From: Agrobacterium vitis
Lineage (GTDB): Bacteria; Pseudomonadota; Alphaproteobacteria; Rhizobiales; Rhizobiaceae
Direction: 5' to 3'
Assembly (NCBI RefSeq): GCF_013426735.1
Contig: NZ_AP023272.1
Span: 2,772,501 to 2,836,500, forward strand
DNA: 64,000 bases
This document shows positions 1 through 10,340 of this stretch, piece by piece. The translations under genes were made by a program, and so were the position numbers. Within the stretch, counting starts at the first letter, position 1. Each line of letters begins with the position of its first letter. A model generated the notes under the pieces. That model was not told the origin of the DNA, did not search any database, and worked only from the letters and a program-made list of their open reading frames with translations.

Positions 1-105
1 GGCTTGAGCTTCGGAAACCGTCGCGCCAAGCGTGTCAGCATAAGTCTCAACCGCAGAGCTAAGATCTGGCACGGCGATGGCGATATGATTGACCCGACCC
101 AGCAT
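1..105 (-). CDS. mce: Methylmalonyl-CoA epimerase, N-terminal 35 residues (runs off the window)
   Basis: The visible part starts MLGRVNHIAIAVPDL, the first strand of a vicinal-oxygen-chelate (glyoxalase) fold as found at the start of methylmalonyl-CoA epimerases; the His in the NHIAIAV strand is the usual first metal ligand of the family. The enzyme interconverts (R)- and (S)-methylmalonyl-CoA in propionate metabolism. It lies 121 bases downstream of rnj on the same strand and could be the next gene of the nuo-birA-rnj transcription unit. Only the start is in the window, so length and the remaining ligands cannot be checked. Confidence 0.8.
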   Translation of the reverse strand, partial: MLGRVNHIAIAVPDLSSAVETYADTLGATVSEAQA

Positions 106-127
106 ACGCTTCTCCCATGTCTGCGCA

Positions 128-166
128 CATAGAGCGCCATCATCACAAGATGACTGGCGCTCTATG
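128..166. other. Inverted repeat between rnj and the epimerase gene
   Basis: Arms of 12 bases (128-139 and 155-166) pair perfectly and the inside can pair further (TCATC with GATGA). There is no T-run on the minus strand, so it does not look like a simple terminator for rnj. It could be an intercistronic hairpin that stabilises or processes the mRNA, or a weak terminator. Confidence 0.5.
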
Positions 167-226
167 CATTGCTTATAGCTGACGTATTCCAGATTAAGAA
201 ATATCCCTTGCCAGCGACCCCGGCAA

Positions 227-1894
227 TCAGACCTTGGTCACAAAAACCGTAACGACCGGCTTCTTACCCCAGCACTCATTGGCCGTAGAGCGCACAGCAC
301 GACGGATACTTTCACGCAAGGCGCCAAGATCCTTGCGCCGGGTGCGCGGAATGCTCTCGACGGCGCTCAGCACGGCGTCATAGAGAATATCCTCCATGTC
401 ATCGCCTTCCAGATCTTCCGCTGGTAGGCCATGGGCAACCACTTCCGGATCGTCGCGGAACTCAAAGCGTTCGTCCAGAAGGACACTGACAGAGACATGG
501 CCTGCAAAAGACAGCTTACGCCGCTCACCAATGCCCATCTGCTCGAAATCGCCCAGCAGTTTGCCGTCCTTGAAGACCCGGCCATACGGCGCTTCACCGA
601 TGACTTCGGCAGGACCAGGCGCCAGCCGCAGGATGTCGCCATTTCGCACTTTCGGCACCTGCCCAATCCCCGCCTCCAGAGCAAGTTTCTGCTGCGCCGT
701 GAGATGGGCCGCCTCGCCATGAACAGGGACAAGAATTTGCGGGCGCGTCCATTGGTACATCTGCAAAAGCTCGTTGCGACGTGGATGACCGGAGACATGC
801 ACCAGCGCGTCGCTATCGGTAACGATGGTTACGCCCTGCTCGATCAGACCATTCTTGATATCGTTGATCGGCTTTTCATTGCCGGGAATAGCGCGAGACG
901 AAAAAACAACTGTGTCGCCTTTGGTCAGCGCCACGTTGCGCATTTCATCGCGCGACAGCTTGGCAAGCGCCGCGCGCGACTCACCTTGGCTACCTGTCAG
1001 GATCACCACGACCTTATCGCGGGGAATGTACCCATATTCGTCCTCGGCGATAAAGGGCTGCACGCCTTCCATCAGCCCGACATCGCGCGCCACACCGACG
1101 ACCCGTTTCAGCGAACTGCCCAACAGCAGGACTTCCCGCCCCGCAGCCTCGGCCGCTTTGGCGATCGAGCGGATACGTCCGACATTGGAGGAAAACGTGG
1201 TAATTGCCACGCGCCCTTCCGCCGTCTTAATGATCTTGCGCAGTCCTTCCGAGACTTCCTGCTCGGAGGGCGAAACGCCCTCCCGCATCGCGTTGGTGCT
1301 ATCGCACATCACCGCCAGAACGCCCTCGTCGCCAAGAGCGCGGAACCGCGCCTCATCGGTCAGCGGGCCAAGCGACGGCGCATGGTCAATCTTCCAGTCT
1401 CCGGTATGGATGACATTGCCAAGCGGTGTGCGAATAATCAGCGACATCGGTTCGGGAATCGAATGGTTGACATCCGAAGCCTCAACAACGAAGGGGCCGA
1501 CATGGACCTTGTCGCCTGGCTTGAAGGGCGTTACCGGAATTTCAGCCCGGGTTCCCTCATAATTGCGCTTGGCTTCCAGCATGCCAGCGGTAAAACCTGA
1601 GGCATAAACAGGCACATTCAGACCCGGCCAAATATCGTTCAGCCCGCCGTAATGATCTTCATGCGCGTGAGTGATGAAGATCGCCTTCAGTCTGTTTTTC
1701 TGCGAGAGAACGAAGCGGATGTCCGGTAGCACCAGATCCACGCCGGGCAGATCGGGACCAGGGAAAGTCACACCGCAATCCACCATGATCCATTCCCGGT
1801 TCTTCGGCGGGCCAAAGCCGTAAAGCGCCAGGTTCATGCCGATTTCACCTACGCCGCCCAGCGGCAGAAATACCAGTTCGTCTGTCTTTGTCAT
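227..1894 (-). CDS. rnj: Ribonuclease J (metallo-beta-lactamase / beta-CASP nuclease)
   Basis: A 555-residue protein of the RNase J size. The zinc motif THAHEDH lies at residues 75-81, followed by the beta-CASP and C-terminal regions of the family. RNase J is a 5'-to-3' exonuclease and endonuclease that matures rRNA and turns over mRNA; alphaproteobacteria commonly have it together with RNase E. The start ATG overlaps the stop of birA by four bases (ATGA) and is preceded by AAGGAAAG, so it is translationally coupled to the upstream gene. Position after nuoN-birA is the usual rhizobial order. Confidence 0.95.
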   Translation of the reverse strand: MTKTDELVFLPLGGVGEIGMNLALYGFGPPKNREWIMVDCGVTFPGPDLPGVDLVLPDIRFVLSQKNRLKAIFITHAHEDHYGGLNDIWPGLNVPVYASGFTAGMLEAKRNYEGTRAEIPVTPFKPGDKVHVGPFVVEASDVNHSIPEPMSLIIRTPLGNVIHTGDWKIDHAPSLGPLTDEARFRALGDEGVLAVMCDSTNAMREGVSPSEQEVSEGLRKIIKTAEGRVAITTFSSNVGRIRSIAKAAEAAGREVLLLGSSLKRVVGVARDVGLMEGVQPFIAEDEYGYIPRDKVVVILTGSQGESRAALAKLSRDEMRNVALTKGDTVVFSSRAIPGNEKPINDIKNGLIEQGVTIVTDSDALVHVSGHPRRNELLQMYQWTRPQILVPVHGEAAHLTAQQKLALEAGIGQVPKVRNGDILRLAPGPAEVIGEAPYGRVFKDGKLLGDFEQMGIGERRKLSFAGHVSVSVLLDERFEFRDDPEVVAHGLPAEDLEGDDMEDILYDAVLSAVESIPRTRRKDLGALRESIRRAVRSTANECWGKKPVVTVFVTKV

Positions 1895-2679
1895 TCTTTC
1901 CTTGGCCCATTCGGCTCGAAAAACACATCTCCCGCCGCAACTGGCGTGATGCCTAGCGAGCCCCGGTCGAGCAATAATATCCCTTTATCATCGATTCCTG
2001 AAAACACACCGGAAATCGACCGATCCGGGAGATTGACGGTGATTTTCTCGCCGATCCCACAAGCCACTTGCCGCCAGCGCCGCATCACGGCCTTGACGCC
2101 GCGACCCCGATCCCAGAGCGCCAGTGCATCGGCCATGGCGGCGAAAAGATGCGTGAAAAGCTCGTCAGGCGTAACGGTCGCGCCATGCTCGGCGAGCGAA
2201 GCGGTGGGATATAGCGTTTCAGTGGGTTTGAAACGAAGATTGATGCCGATGCCGATAACCAGGGCATTGCGACCCTCCGGCGTCCGCTCCGCTTCCAGCA
2301 GAATGCCGGAGGTCTTGGCACGACCAATCAGCACATCATTCGGCCATTTGATTTCCAAAGGCGGTGCGCCCGACGGCAACACGACGCCAATCGCATCATG
2401 CACAGCCACGGCCACGGCTAGGGGAAGCGAAGCCAAATCGGCCAAAGGCGCCGGATCGATCAATAAAAGAGAGCTGTAGAGATTGCCGGGCTCCGAGGCC
2501 CAAGGCCTTCCACGACGCCCCCGACCGCCTGTCTGACGGTTGGCCGTGATCCAGAGATCTCCCGGATCACCGTCACGGGCTCTGATCAAGCATTGCTGGT
2601 TGGTGGAATCCACCTCGTCCAGCGCAATATGTCGGAAGGCGTCGAGCGCCTTCCGACGATGGGTGGAATAGTCGCTCAA
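1891..2679 (-). CDS. birA: Biotin--[acetyl-CoA-carboxylase] ligase, without DNA-binding domain
   Basis: A 262-residue class I biotin protein ligase. It shows the biotinyl-AMP loop [11 protein letters not shown] (residues 50-60) and KWPNDVLIG (from 111) with the catalytic lysine. It joins biotin to the carrier domain of acetyl-CoA carboxylase and other carboxylases. Unlike E. coli BirA there is no N-terminal helix-turn-helix, so it should not act as a repressor itself. The start is TTG, overlapping the stop of nuoN by four bases (TTGA); the stop overlaps the start of rnj. Confidence 0.93.
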   Translation of the reverse strand: MSDYSTHRRKALDAFRHIALDEVDSTNQQCLIRARDGDPGDLWITANRQTGGRGRRGRPWASEPGNLYSSLLLIDPAPLADLASLPLAVAVAVHDAIGVVLPSGAPPLEIKWPNDVLIGRAKTSGILLEAERTPEGRNALVIGIGINLRFKPTETLYPTASLAEHGATVTPDELFTHLFAAMADALALWDRGRGVKAVMRRWRQVACGIGEKITVNLPDRSISGVFSGIDDKGILLLDRGSLGITPVAAGDVFFEPNGPRKE

Positions 2680-4121
2680 CGGAACAGGGTCGCTGCCGCT
2701 GCCGATGCCGCACTGCCAATCGGTCCGCCGATCAACACATAGGCAATGACGAACAGACCGGACAGGCCAAAGACCACCCGCAACGTGCCAGACGTCGCGG
2801 CAAACTCAATCTTGGCATCATCGAACCACATGACCTTGACGAGGCGCAGGTAGTAGTAGGCGCCGATAACCGAGGCCAGAACACCGATGATCGCCAGGGC
2901 ATAAAGATGTGCCTCGATAGCAGCCAGGAAGACGAAATACTTCCCGAAGAAGCCAGCGAGCGGCGGAATACCGGCCAGCGAGAACATCAGTGCCGTCAGA
3001 ACAAAGGCCATGAACGGACGGGTCTGCGACAGGCCGGCCAGATCATCCACTGTTTCAAGAGCTTCACCCTCCTTGGTCCGCATCGCCATGATGCAGGCAA
3101 AGGTACCGAGGTTCATGATCAGGTAGATCAGCATATAGAGCAGAACGCCCTCGATGCCCTGCTTGGAGCCAGCGGCCAGGCCGACCAGAGCGTAACCCAT
3201 ATGACCAATGGAGGAATAGGCCATCAGGCGCTTAATATTGCGCTGGCCGATGGCGGCAACCGAACCCAGAACCATGGAGGCGATCGCAATAAACACGACG
3301 ATCTGCTGCCATTCAGCGGTGATCGGCTGGAAGGCATCGATGACAATGCGCACCAGGATCGCCATGGCGCCAACCTTTGGGGCTGCGGCAAGAAAGGCTG
3401 TGACAGGGGTCGGCGCGCCTTCGTAAACATCTGGTGTCCACATATGAAATGGCACAGCGGAGATCTTGAAAGCAAGACCGGCCAGCACGAAGACCAGACC
3501 AAAAATAAGTCCAAGATTGGTGTGACCAGCGGCCAGGACAGCGGCGATCTTGTCGAACTCGACATTGCCGGTAAAGCCATAGACCAGAGACATGCCGTAG
3601 AGCAACATGCCCGACGACAGAGCGCCGAGCACGAAATATTTCAGGCCTGCTTCCGAAGACCGTGCGCTGTCGCGGTTCATGGCAGCGATGACGTAGAGCG
3701 CCAGAGACTGGAGTTCCAGCGACATATAAAGAGAGATCAGGCTATTGGCCGAGATCATCAACAGAATGCCCAGCGTCGCCAGCACCAGCAAGACCGGAAA
3801 CTCGAACTTGTCGAGATCGTTGGCTCGCGCCTGACCGACCGCCATCACCATAGTGGTGATGGAACCGATCAGGGCCAGGACCTTCATGAAACGGGCATAA
3901 CCGTCGGAGATATAGGCACCGCCGAAGGCGACACCGTCGGCGGGCATCAACAGGATCCACGCGCAGGCGACGGCCAGAAGCGCCACCGCCAGGCCCGTCA
4001 CCAACGAGGTCTTGTTGGTGAACACGCCGATCATCAGCAATACCAGCGCGCCAACCGCAAGCAGAAGCTCCGGCGTGACGAGATGCAGGCTTGCAAGGAG
4101 AGTTTCAGCATTCATGTCCAA
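2676..4121 (-). CDS. nuoN: NADH-quinone oxidoreductase subunit N
   Basis: A 481-residue, very hydrophobic protein of the Mrp-antiporter-like complex I family, with the conserved [16 protein letters not shown] segment near the middle. NuoN is one of the three proton-pumping antiporter-like subunits in the membrane arm, next to NuoM. It is the last nuo gene, 11 bases downstream of nuoM and overlapping birA. The start at 4121 gives the normal N-terminus of the family. Confidence 0.96.
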   Translation of the reverse strand: MDMNAETLLASLHLVTPELLLAVGALVLLMIGVFTNKTSLVTGLAVALLAVACAWILLMPADGVAFGGAYISDGYARFMKVLALIGSITTMVMAVGQARANDLDKFEFPVLLVLATLGILLMISANSLISLYMSLELQSLALYVIAAMNRDSARSSEAGLKYFVLGALSSGMLLYGMSLVYGFTGNVEFDKIAAVLAAGHTNLGLIFGLVFVLAGLAFKISAVPFHMWTPDVYEGAPTPVTAFLAAAPKVGAMAILVRIVIDAFQPITAEWQQIVVFIAIASMVLGSVAAIGQRNIKRLMAYSSIGHMGYALVGLAAGSKQGIEGVLLYMLIYLIMNLGTFACIMAMRTKEGEALETVDDLAGLSQTRPFMAFVLTALMFSLAGIPPLAGFFGKYFVFLAAIEAHLYALAIIGVLASVIGAYYYLRLVKVMWFDDAKIEFAATSGTLRVVFGLSGLFVIAYVLIGGPIGSAASAAAATLFR

Positions 4122-4132
4122 TGATCCTGTCG

Positions 4133-5644
4133 TCAGTTCACCAGGAGCGCAACATTTTGCGCAGCCTGCAGAGCAGCGGTGTAGTTATTCAAAAGCGCAT
4201 CCACCGAGGCCGTCGTCACGTCGAAGATCGGGGCCGGATAGACACCGAACAGGATGGTGAGCGCGATCAACGGATAAAGCGTGACTTTTTCGCGGAACGA
4301 CAGATCGAGAAGCGCTTTCAGGCTCTCCTTGTCCAGTGCTCCGAAAACGACCCGGCGATAGAGCCAGAGCGCATAGGCAGCCGACAGGATCACGCCGGTG
4401 GCAGCAAACAATGCTACCCAGCTATTGGCCCGGAACGCACCGATCAGCGTCAGGAATTCGCCGATAAAGCCCGAAGTACCAGGCAGGCCAACATTGGCCA
4501 TGGTGAAGATCATGAAGGCCAGCGCGTATTTCGGCATGTTGTTGGCGAGACCGCCATAGGCGACGATTTCGCGGGTATGCATGCGATCATAGATCACGCC
4601 GACGCAGAGAAACAACGCGCCTGACACGAAACCGTGGCTGATCATCTGGAAAACCGCACCCTGAAGACCTTGGGTATTGGCAGCAAAGATACCCATCGTC
4701 ACATAGCCCATATGGGCAATGGAGGAATAGGCAATCAGCTTTTTCATATCCTCCTGCATCAGCGCCACAAGCGAGGTGTAGATGATGGCGATAACGGAAA
4801 GCGCAAAGACCGCCGGTGCAAAATAGTCGGAGGCAAGCGGGAACATTGCCAGCGAAAAGCGAATGAACCCATAACCACCGAGCTTCAGCATGATCCCCGC
4901 CAGAATGACCGAACCAGCGGTCGGCGCCTGGACGTGGGCATCGGGAAGCCATGTGTGAACAGGCCACATCGGCATCTTTACCGCAAACGAGGCGAAGAAC
5001 GCCAGCCACAACACCGTCTGCAAATGCGGCGAGAATTTATGAGCCAGAAGCGCTGCGATGTCGGTCGTGCCGGCATCCCAGTACATTGCCATAATCGCCA
5101 GCATCATCAGCACCGAGCCGAGCAGCGTATAGAGGAAGAACTTGTAGGAGGCGTAGACGCGATCCTTGCCACCCCAGACACCGATGATAATGAACATCGG
5201 GATCAGGCCAGCTTCGAAGAACACGTAGAACAGTACGATATCGAGCGACACGAATACGCCGATCATCATCACTTCAAGGATGAGGAAGGCGATCATGTAT
5301 TCCTTGATCCGCTTCTGGACCGACGTCCAGCTGGCGAGCACGCAGAACGGCATGAGGAAGGCCGTCAACACCACGAACAGCATGGAAATGCCATCGACGC
5401 CGAGGTGATAAGCGATGCCTGTACCAAGCCAGGGATGATTTTCCACCATCTGGAAGCCTGGATTGGCGTTATCGAAGCCGATCCAGATGAAGAGAGAGAC
5501 AATAAAGGTCGCAACCGTCGTCAACAGCGAAATATTGAGAACGTTCCGGCGTCCGGATGGGGTGTCGCCATTCATCAGCAGCAGCAGGGCAACCCCGACC
5601 AGCGGCAGAAAGGTGACCGTTGAAAGAATTGGCCAATCGGTCAT
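4133..5644 (-). CDS. nuoM: NADH-quinone oxidoreductase subunit M
   Basis: A 503-residue antiporter-like proton-pumping subunit of complex I. The family signature [12 protein letters not shown] type glutamate is present as [12 protein letters not shown], and [16 protein letters not shown] follows. The open frame runs 61 codons further upstream, but that extension is the antisense-like read-through of nuoL; the ATG at 5644 gives the normal start MTDWPILS and shares one base with the nuoL stop (TGATG), indicating translational coupling. Confidence 0.96.
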   Translation of the reverse strand: MTDWPILSTVTFLPLVGVALLLLMNGDTPSGRRNVLNISLLTTVATFIVSLFIWIGFDNANPGFQMVENHPWLGTGIAYHLGVDGISMLFVVLTAFLMPFCVLASWTSVQKRIKEYMIAFLILEVMMIGVFVSLDIVLFYVFFEAGLIPMFIIIGVWGGKDRVYASYKFFLYTLLGSVLMMLAIMAMYWDAGTTDIAALLAHKFSPHLQTVLWLAFFASFAVKMPMWPVHTWLPDAHVQAPTAGSVILAGIMLKLGGYGFIRFSLAMFPLASDYFAPAVFALSVIAIIYTSLVALMQEDMKKLIAYSSIAHMGYVTMGIFAANTQGLQGAVFQMISHGFVSGALFLCVGVIYDRMHTREIVAYGGLANNMPKYALAFMIFTMANVGLPGTSGFIGEFLTLIGAFRANSWVALFAATGVILSAAYALWLYRRVVFGALDKESLKALLDLSFREKVTLYPLIALTILFGVYPAPIFDVTTASVDALLNNYTAALQAAQNVALLVN

Positions 5645-7635
5645 CAGATCGAACTCCCGAGCATCATCCAAGTAATAAGCGCTGCAATTCCGAGCAGCAT
5701 TGCGAACGCATAGTGGTAGAGATAGCCGGATTGCAGCCGGACAACCCGCTGCGTCAGACCTGCGACCCCGGCAGCAACGCCATTCGGGCCATAGGCATCG
5801 ATCGTGGCAACATCGCCCTTCTTCCACAGGAACCGGCCAAGCGCCTTGGCGGACCGTACGAAAAGGAAGTCATAAAGCTCGTCGAAATACCACTTGTTGA
5901 GCAGGAATTGGTAGAGAAGCCACTGGCTTTGTGCCAGCTTCTTCGGCGTTTCCGGCGACTTGATATACATGTACCAGGCGGTGACCAAGCCGACGAGCAT
6001 AGCAACAAACGGGCTGAGCTTCACCCAGGTCGGAACGTGATGGACCTCTTGGAGCACTTCATTATGCGCACCGGTAAACAGCGCGCCCTTCCAGAACTCG
6101 GCATAGGCTTCGCCGAAGAAATAGTCATGGAAGATGAAACCAGCAAACAAGGCACCCGCCGTCAACAGGTAAAGCGGCACCAGCATGACCTGAGGCGATT
6201 CATGCACATGATGCATCACCTCATGCGAGGCGCGCGGTTTGCCGAAGAAGGTCATGAACGCCAGACGCCAGGAATAAAAGCTGGTGAACAGGGCGGCAAT
6301 GACCAGAAGCACGAAGGCAAAGGTTGAAACGCCTGTGCCAGCAGCAAAGGAGGATTCGATAATCGCATCCTTGGAGAAGAAGCCTGCGGTACCGATCATC
6401 GTTCCGGGAATACCAACACCCGTCAGTGCCAGATTGCCGATGGTCATCGCCCAGAAGGTCACGGGGATATGCTTGCGTAAGCCCCCCATGTGACGCATGT
6501 CCTGTTCGCCATCCACAGCATGAATGACCGAACCGGCACCAAGGAACAACAGGGCCTTGAAGAAAGCGTGCGTGAACAGGTGGAAAATGGCCGCGCCATA
6601 GGCGCCGACGCCGAGTGCCACGAACATGTAGCCGAGCTGCGAGCAGGTCGAATAGGCAATTACCCGCTTGATGTCGTTCTGCACGAGACCAACAGTAGCC
6701 GCGAAGAATGCTGTGATCGCACCGACAATGGTGACGACCGTCAGGGCGTCTGGCGACAGTTCAAAGACCGGCGACATGCGAGCAACGAGGAAGACACCGG
6801 CGGTGACCATGGTTGCCGCGTGGATCAGAGCCGAAACCGGTGTCGGCCCCTCCATCGCGTCCGGCAGCCAGGTATGCAGCAGGAACTGCGCCGACTTGCC
6901 CATGGCGCCCATGAACAGCAGCAGGCAGGCCGCGGTGACCGCATGGCCTTTGTCGAGATGCATACCGAACAGATTGATGACAGCGTCACCGGCAGGTGCG
7001 CCTTCGGCTGGCAGATATGTCTGGGCCGAAGCGAAGATCGTCTCGAAATTGATCGACCCGAACAGCACGAACAGCGTGGCTATGCCGAGAATAAAGCCGA
7101 AGTCGCCGACGCGGTTGACGATGAAGGCCTTCATGGCCGCAGCCGTTGCCGACGGTTTCTTGAACCAGAAGCCGATCAGCAGATAGGACGCCAGACCGAC
7201 GCCTTCCCAGCCGAAGAACATCTGCAGGAGATTGTCTGACGTGACCAGCATCAACATTGCGAAGGTAAACAGCGACAGATAGCTGAAGAAGCGCGGGCGA
7301 TGCGGATCATGATGCATGTAGCCGATGGAATAGAGATGCACCAGCGTCGAGACGCTGTTAACCACGACCAGCATGACTGCCGTCAGCGTGTCGATCCTGA
7401 GCGCCCATTCCACGTCGATGCCGCCGACCTGAATCCAGCGCAGCACGGGGACCTTGATCAATTCCGAATGACCGAAACCCACCGAAATGAACACGTACCA
7501 GGACAAGGCCGCAGTCAGCACCATGAAGCCGGTGGTGATGAATTCCGACGCCTTGGCGCCGATCTGGCGACCGAACAGGCCGGCGATCAGCGCGCCAAGC
7601 AGCGGAAGAAAGACGATTGTCTTATACAATAGCAT
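5644..7635 (-). CDS. nuoL: NADH-quinone oxidoreductase subunit L
   Basis: A 663-residue protein, the normal length of NuoL, with the antiporter-like core ([20 protein letters not shown] in the middle) and the long C-terminal lateral helix region. It is the distal proton-pumping subunit of the membrane arm. It begins 7 bases after the stop of nuoK and its stop overlaps the start of nuoM. Confidence 0.97.
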   Translation of the reverse strand: MLLYKTIVFLPLLGALIAGLFGRQIGAKASEFITTGFMVLTAALSWYVFISVGFGHSELIKVPVLRWIQVGGIDVEWALRIDTLTAVMLVVVNSVSTLVHLYSIGYMHHDPHRPRFFSYLSLFTFAMLMLVTSDNLLQMFFGWEGVGLASYLLIGFWFKKPSATAAAMKAFIVNRVGDFGFILGIATLFVLFGSINFETIFASAQTYLPAEGAPAGDAVINLFGMHLDKGHAVTAACLLLFMGAMGKSAQFLLHTWLPDAMEGPTPVSALIHAATMVTAGVFLVARMSPVFELSPDALTVVTIVGAITAFFAATVGLVQNDIKRVIAYSTCSQLGYMFVALGVGAYGAAIFHLFTHAFFKALLFLGAGSVIHAVDGEQDMRHMGGLRKHIPVTFWAMTIGNLALTGVGIPGTMIGTAGFFSKDAIIESSFAAGTGVSTFAFVLLVIAALFTSFYSWRLAFMTFFGKPRASHEVMHHVHESPQVMLVPLYLLTAGALFAGFIFHDYFFGEAYAEFWKGALFTGAHNEVLQEVHHVPTWVKLSPFVAMLVGLVTAWYMYIKSPETPKKLAQSQWLLYQFLLNKWYFDELYDFLFVRSAKALGRFLWKKGDVATIDAYGPNGVAAGVAGLTQRVVRLQSGYLYHYAFAMLLGIAALITWMMLGSSI

Positions 7636-7642
7636 AGCCGTA

Positions 7643-7951
7643 TCAGCCCTTCATCATGTTGACGTCTTCAACGGCGATCGATCCGCGGTTGCGGTAGAAG
7701 ACAACGAGGATAGCAAGGCCGATCGCAGCTTCCGCAGCTGCGACGGTCAGGATGAACAGCGCGAAAACCTGGCCGACGATATCATTGAGGAATGACGAGA
7801 AGGCCACCATGTTGACGTTTACCGCCAGAAGAATGAGTTCCACCGACATCAGAATAACGATGATGTTCTTTCGGTTGAGGAAGATACCGAAGACGCCCAG
7901 CATGAACAGGATCGCGCTGACGGTGAGATAATGGGAAAGTCCGATTTCCAT
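7643..7951 (-). CDS. nuoK: NADH-quinone oxidoreductase subunit K
   Basis: A 102-residue, three-helix membrane subunit (MrpC-like). The two buried glutamates of the family are visible, in [11 protein letters not shown] and [10 protein letters not shown]. NuoK forms part of the membrane-arm proton path between NuoA/J and NuoN. It follows nuoJ after 32 bases and precedes nuoL by 7. Confidence 0.96.
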   Translation of the reverse strand: MEIGLSHYLTVSAILFMLGVFGIFLNRKNIIVILMSVELILLAVNVNMVAFSSFLNDIVGQVFALFILTVAAAEAAIGLAILVVFYRNRGSIAVEDVNMMKG

Positions 7952-7983
7952 TGTTCGTTTCCTTGAGATCCCTTGCCTTCAGC

Positions 7984-8598
7984 TCAGATGCCCTGGCCGG
8001 GCTTGACCTTGACCACCTTGATGGCGGTCGCCGGTCCACGTGCAACCTGGTGTGCAATATTCTGCCGCTTGATATGCTGGCGGTGACGCAGCGTCAGCAC
8101 GATAGCGCCGATCATGGCCACCAGCAGCACAAGGCCGGCAATTTGGAAGAAGAAGACATAATTGGTATAGAGCACATCACCGAGTGCCGCCGTGTTCTGA
8201 CGGTCCGCCAGTGCCGGGATCGGCATGGTGATCGCCTGCTTGGCAGCAGGGGAAATCGCCGAGCCGCCGATGACGAAGATCAGTTCAGCCGCAACGATGG
8301 CACCGATCAAGGCCGCCAAGGGACCATATTTCGAGGCCCCTGCCCTCAACTCCGTGAAGTCGATGTCCAGCATCATCACCACGAACAGGAAGAGCACTGC
8401 AACCGCGCCGACATAGACCACCAGCAGGATCATCGCCAGGAACTCGGCGCCCGTCAGCATGAACAGACCAGCCGCGTTGACGAAGGTAAGGATGAGGAAC
8501 AAAACCGAATGAACCGGATTGCGTGACGAAATAACCATGAACGCCGACGCAACCGCGACAAAGGCGAAAAGGTAGAAAAAGATTGCCTGAAGACCCAT
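7984..8598 (-). CDS. nuoJ: NADH-quinone oxidoreductase subunit J
   Basis: A 204-residue membrane subunit with five predicted helices and the family motif MLLVVYVGAVAVLFLFVVMM that contains the pi-bulge helix region. The C-terminus is a basic tail. It works in the membrane arm beside NuoK and NuoA. It is separated from nuoI by 154 bases in which no gene is evident; this is one of the wider gaps inside the operon. Confidence 0.95.
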   Translation of the reverse strand: MGLQAIFFYLFAFVAVASAFMVISSRNPVHSVLFLILTFVNAAGLFMLTGAEFLAMILLVVYVGAVAVLFLFVVMMLDIDFTELRAGASKYGPLAALIGAIVAAELIFVIGGSAISPAAKQAITMPIPALADRQNTAALGDVLYTNYVFFFQIAGLVLLVAMIGAIVLTLRHRQHIKRQNIAHQVARGPATAIKVVKVKPGQGI

Positions 8599-8752
8599 GA
8601 TGGTGCCTTTTCATCTTCCTCAGGAGCGCGGCGCGGCCGTGTCCCATGAAATGCCAGTGGCCCGGGCGGGACCAGCCATACATTTCGTTTCAATTTCAAA
8701 CCGGGACAGGCAGATCTTGCCCAACCGCCGCCGGTTTCCTCAAAAGACGATC

Positions 8753-9244
8753 TCAGCGGTAAGGGGCATCCTGCGCAAGATTGCGCGCGATCTCCCGCTC
8801 CCACCGATCTCCATTGGCCAAAAGCTTGGCTTTGTCGAAATAGAGTTCTTCGCGTGACTCCGTCGAGAATTCGAAATTCGGACCTTCGACGATCGCATCG
8901 ACCGGGCAGGCTTCCTGGCAGAAGCCGCAGTAGATGCATTTTACCATGTCAATATCGTAACGAACCGTGCGGCGCGTGCCATCGTTGCGGCGCGGGCCGG
9001 CTTCGATGGTGATCGCCTGGGCCGGACAGATCGCCTCGCATAATTTGCAGGCAATGCAACGTTCCTCGCCATTGGGATAGCGGCGCAACGCATGCTCGCC
9101 GCGAAAGCGCGGGCTGACAGGGCCTTTCTCAAACGGATAGTTCACAGTCGCCTTCTGCTTGAAAAAGTAACGCATCGACAGGAAAAATGCGTTGACGAAC
9201 TCTTTCAGAAACAGCGAGCGGACAGCCTGGGAAACACTTGCCAT
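8753..9244 (-). CDS. nuoI: NADH-quinone oxidoreductase subunit I (2x[4Fe-4S])
   Basis: A 163-residue ferredoxin-like subunit carrying clusters N6a and N6b: two CxxCxxCxxxCP motifs are seen, [12 protein letters not shown] and [12 protein letters not shown]. It relays electrons from NuoG towards NuoB. The frame stays open for 19 codons upstream, but the ATG at 9244 ([16 protein letters not shown]) is the usual rhizobial start. It follows nuoH by 40 bases. Confidence 0.96.
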   Translation of the reverse strand: MASVSQAVRSLFLKEFVNAFFLSMRYFFKQKATVNYPFEKGPVSPRFRGEHALRRYPNGEERCIACKLCEAICPAQAITIEAGPRRNDGTRRTVRYDIDMVKCIYCGFCQEACPVDAIVEGPNFEFSTESREELYFDKAKLLANGDRWEREIARNLAQDAPYR

Positions 9245-9284
9245 CTTCAAACTCCAATTCTGCCGAAATCTGCGGGGTGAAGGC

Positions 9285-10328
9285 TCATGCCCAGCCCCCA
9301 AGCTTCAGCACGAATGCAACAATAACCACCATGGCCAGCGACAGCGGCAGGAACACTTTCCAACCCAGGCGCATCAACTGGTCATAACGGTAGCGCGGAA
9401 CGATCGCCTTGGTGATGCCGAACATGAAGAACACCAGCGTCGCCTTGAGGATGAACCAGATAATACCCGGCACCCAGTTGAGTACGGCAATGTCCAACGG
9501 CGGCAGCCAGCCACCCAAGAACAGGATGGTCGTCAACGCGCACATCAGCACGATGGCCGCATACTCACCCAGCATGAACATCATATAAGGGGTCGAGCCG
9601 TATTCGACCATGAAGCCGGCGACCAGTTCGGATTCAGCCTCAGGCAGGTCGAAGGGAGGACGATTGGTTTCCGCCAGCGCCGAGATGAAGAAGATCACAA
9701 ACATCGGAAACAGCGACAACCAGTGCCAGTCCAGCAGCGAGGCCGGCATTCCCATCATCGTGCCGAGACCATGGTTCTGGGAATTGACGATGTCGGTGAG
9801 GTTCAGAGATCCAGCACACAGCAGAACCGTGACGATAACGAAGCCGATCGACACTTCGTAGGAAACCATCTGAGCCGCAGAACGCAAAGCACCAAGGAAC
9901 GGGTATTTCGAATTGGACGCCCAGCCTCCCATGATGATGCCGTAGACTTCCAGCGAGGAAATAGCAAACACATAGAGAATACCGACATTGATATTGGCAA
10001 TCACCCAGCCCTGGTTGAGCGGAATAACCGCCCAGGTCGCCAGAGCAAGCGTCACGGCCACCAGCGGAGCCAGCAGGAAAACGGCTTTATTGGCGCCAGC
10101 CGGAATGATCGGTTCTTTGAACACGAATTTCAAAAGGTCGGCGAAGGACTGGAAAAGCCCCCAGGGACCCACCACATTCGGACCACGGCGCAATTGCACC
10201 GCCGCCCAGATCTTGCGGTCTGCCAACAGGATATAGGCAATGAACACCAGCAGGCAGACCAGCAGCAGCAGGGACTGGCCGATCATGATGGCCGCCGGCC
10301 ACACATAGGTAGAAACGAAACTGTCCAT
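9285..10328 (-). CDS. nuoH: NADH-quinone oxidoreductase subunit H
   Basis: A 347-residue membrane subunit with about eight helices. It forms much of the quinone-binding chamber at the junction of the arms; the conserved loop with [13 protein letters not shown] and the acidic [19 protein letters not shown] stretch are present. Its start is 12 bases from the nuoG stop. Confidence 0.97.
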   Translation of the reverse strand: MDSFVSTYVWPAAIMIGQSLLLLVCLLVFIAYILLADRKIWAAVQLRRGPNVVGPWGLFQSFADLLKFVFKEPIIPAGANKAVFLLAPLVAVTLALATWAVIPLNQGWVIANINVGILYVFAISSLEVYGIIMGGWASNSKYPFLGALRSAAQMVSYEVSIGFVIVTVLLCAGSLNLTDIVNSQNHGLGTMMGMPASLLDWHWLSLFPMFVIFFISALAETNRPPFDLPEAESELVAGFMVEYGSTPYMMFMLGEYAAIVLMCALTTILFLGGWLPPLDIAVLNWVPGIIWFILKATLVFFMFGITKAIVPRYRYDQLMRLGWKVFLPLSLAMVVIVAFVLKLGGWA

Positions 10329-10340
10329 GGTCCCTTGCCC

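Noticed and set aside
431..1600. 390-codon plus-strand frame opposite rnj
   Set aside because: Antisense shadow; no ribosome site, no recognisable protein, and rnj is complete on the other strand.
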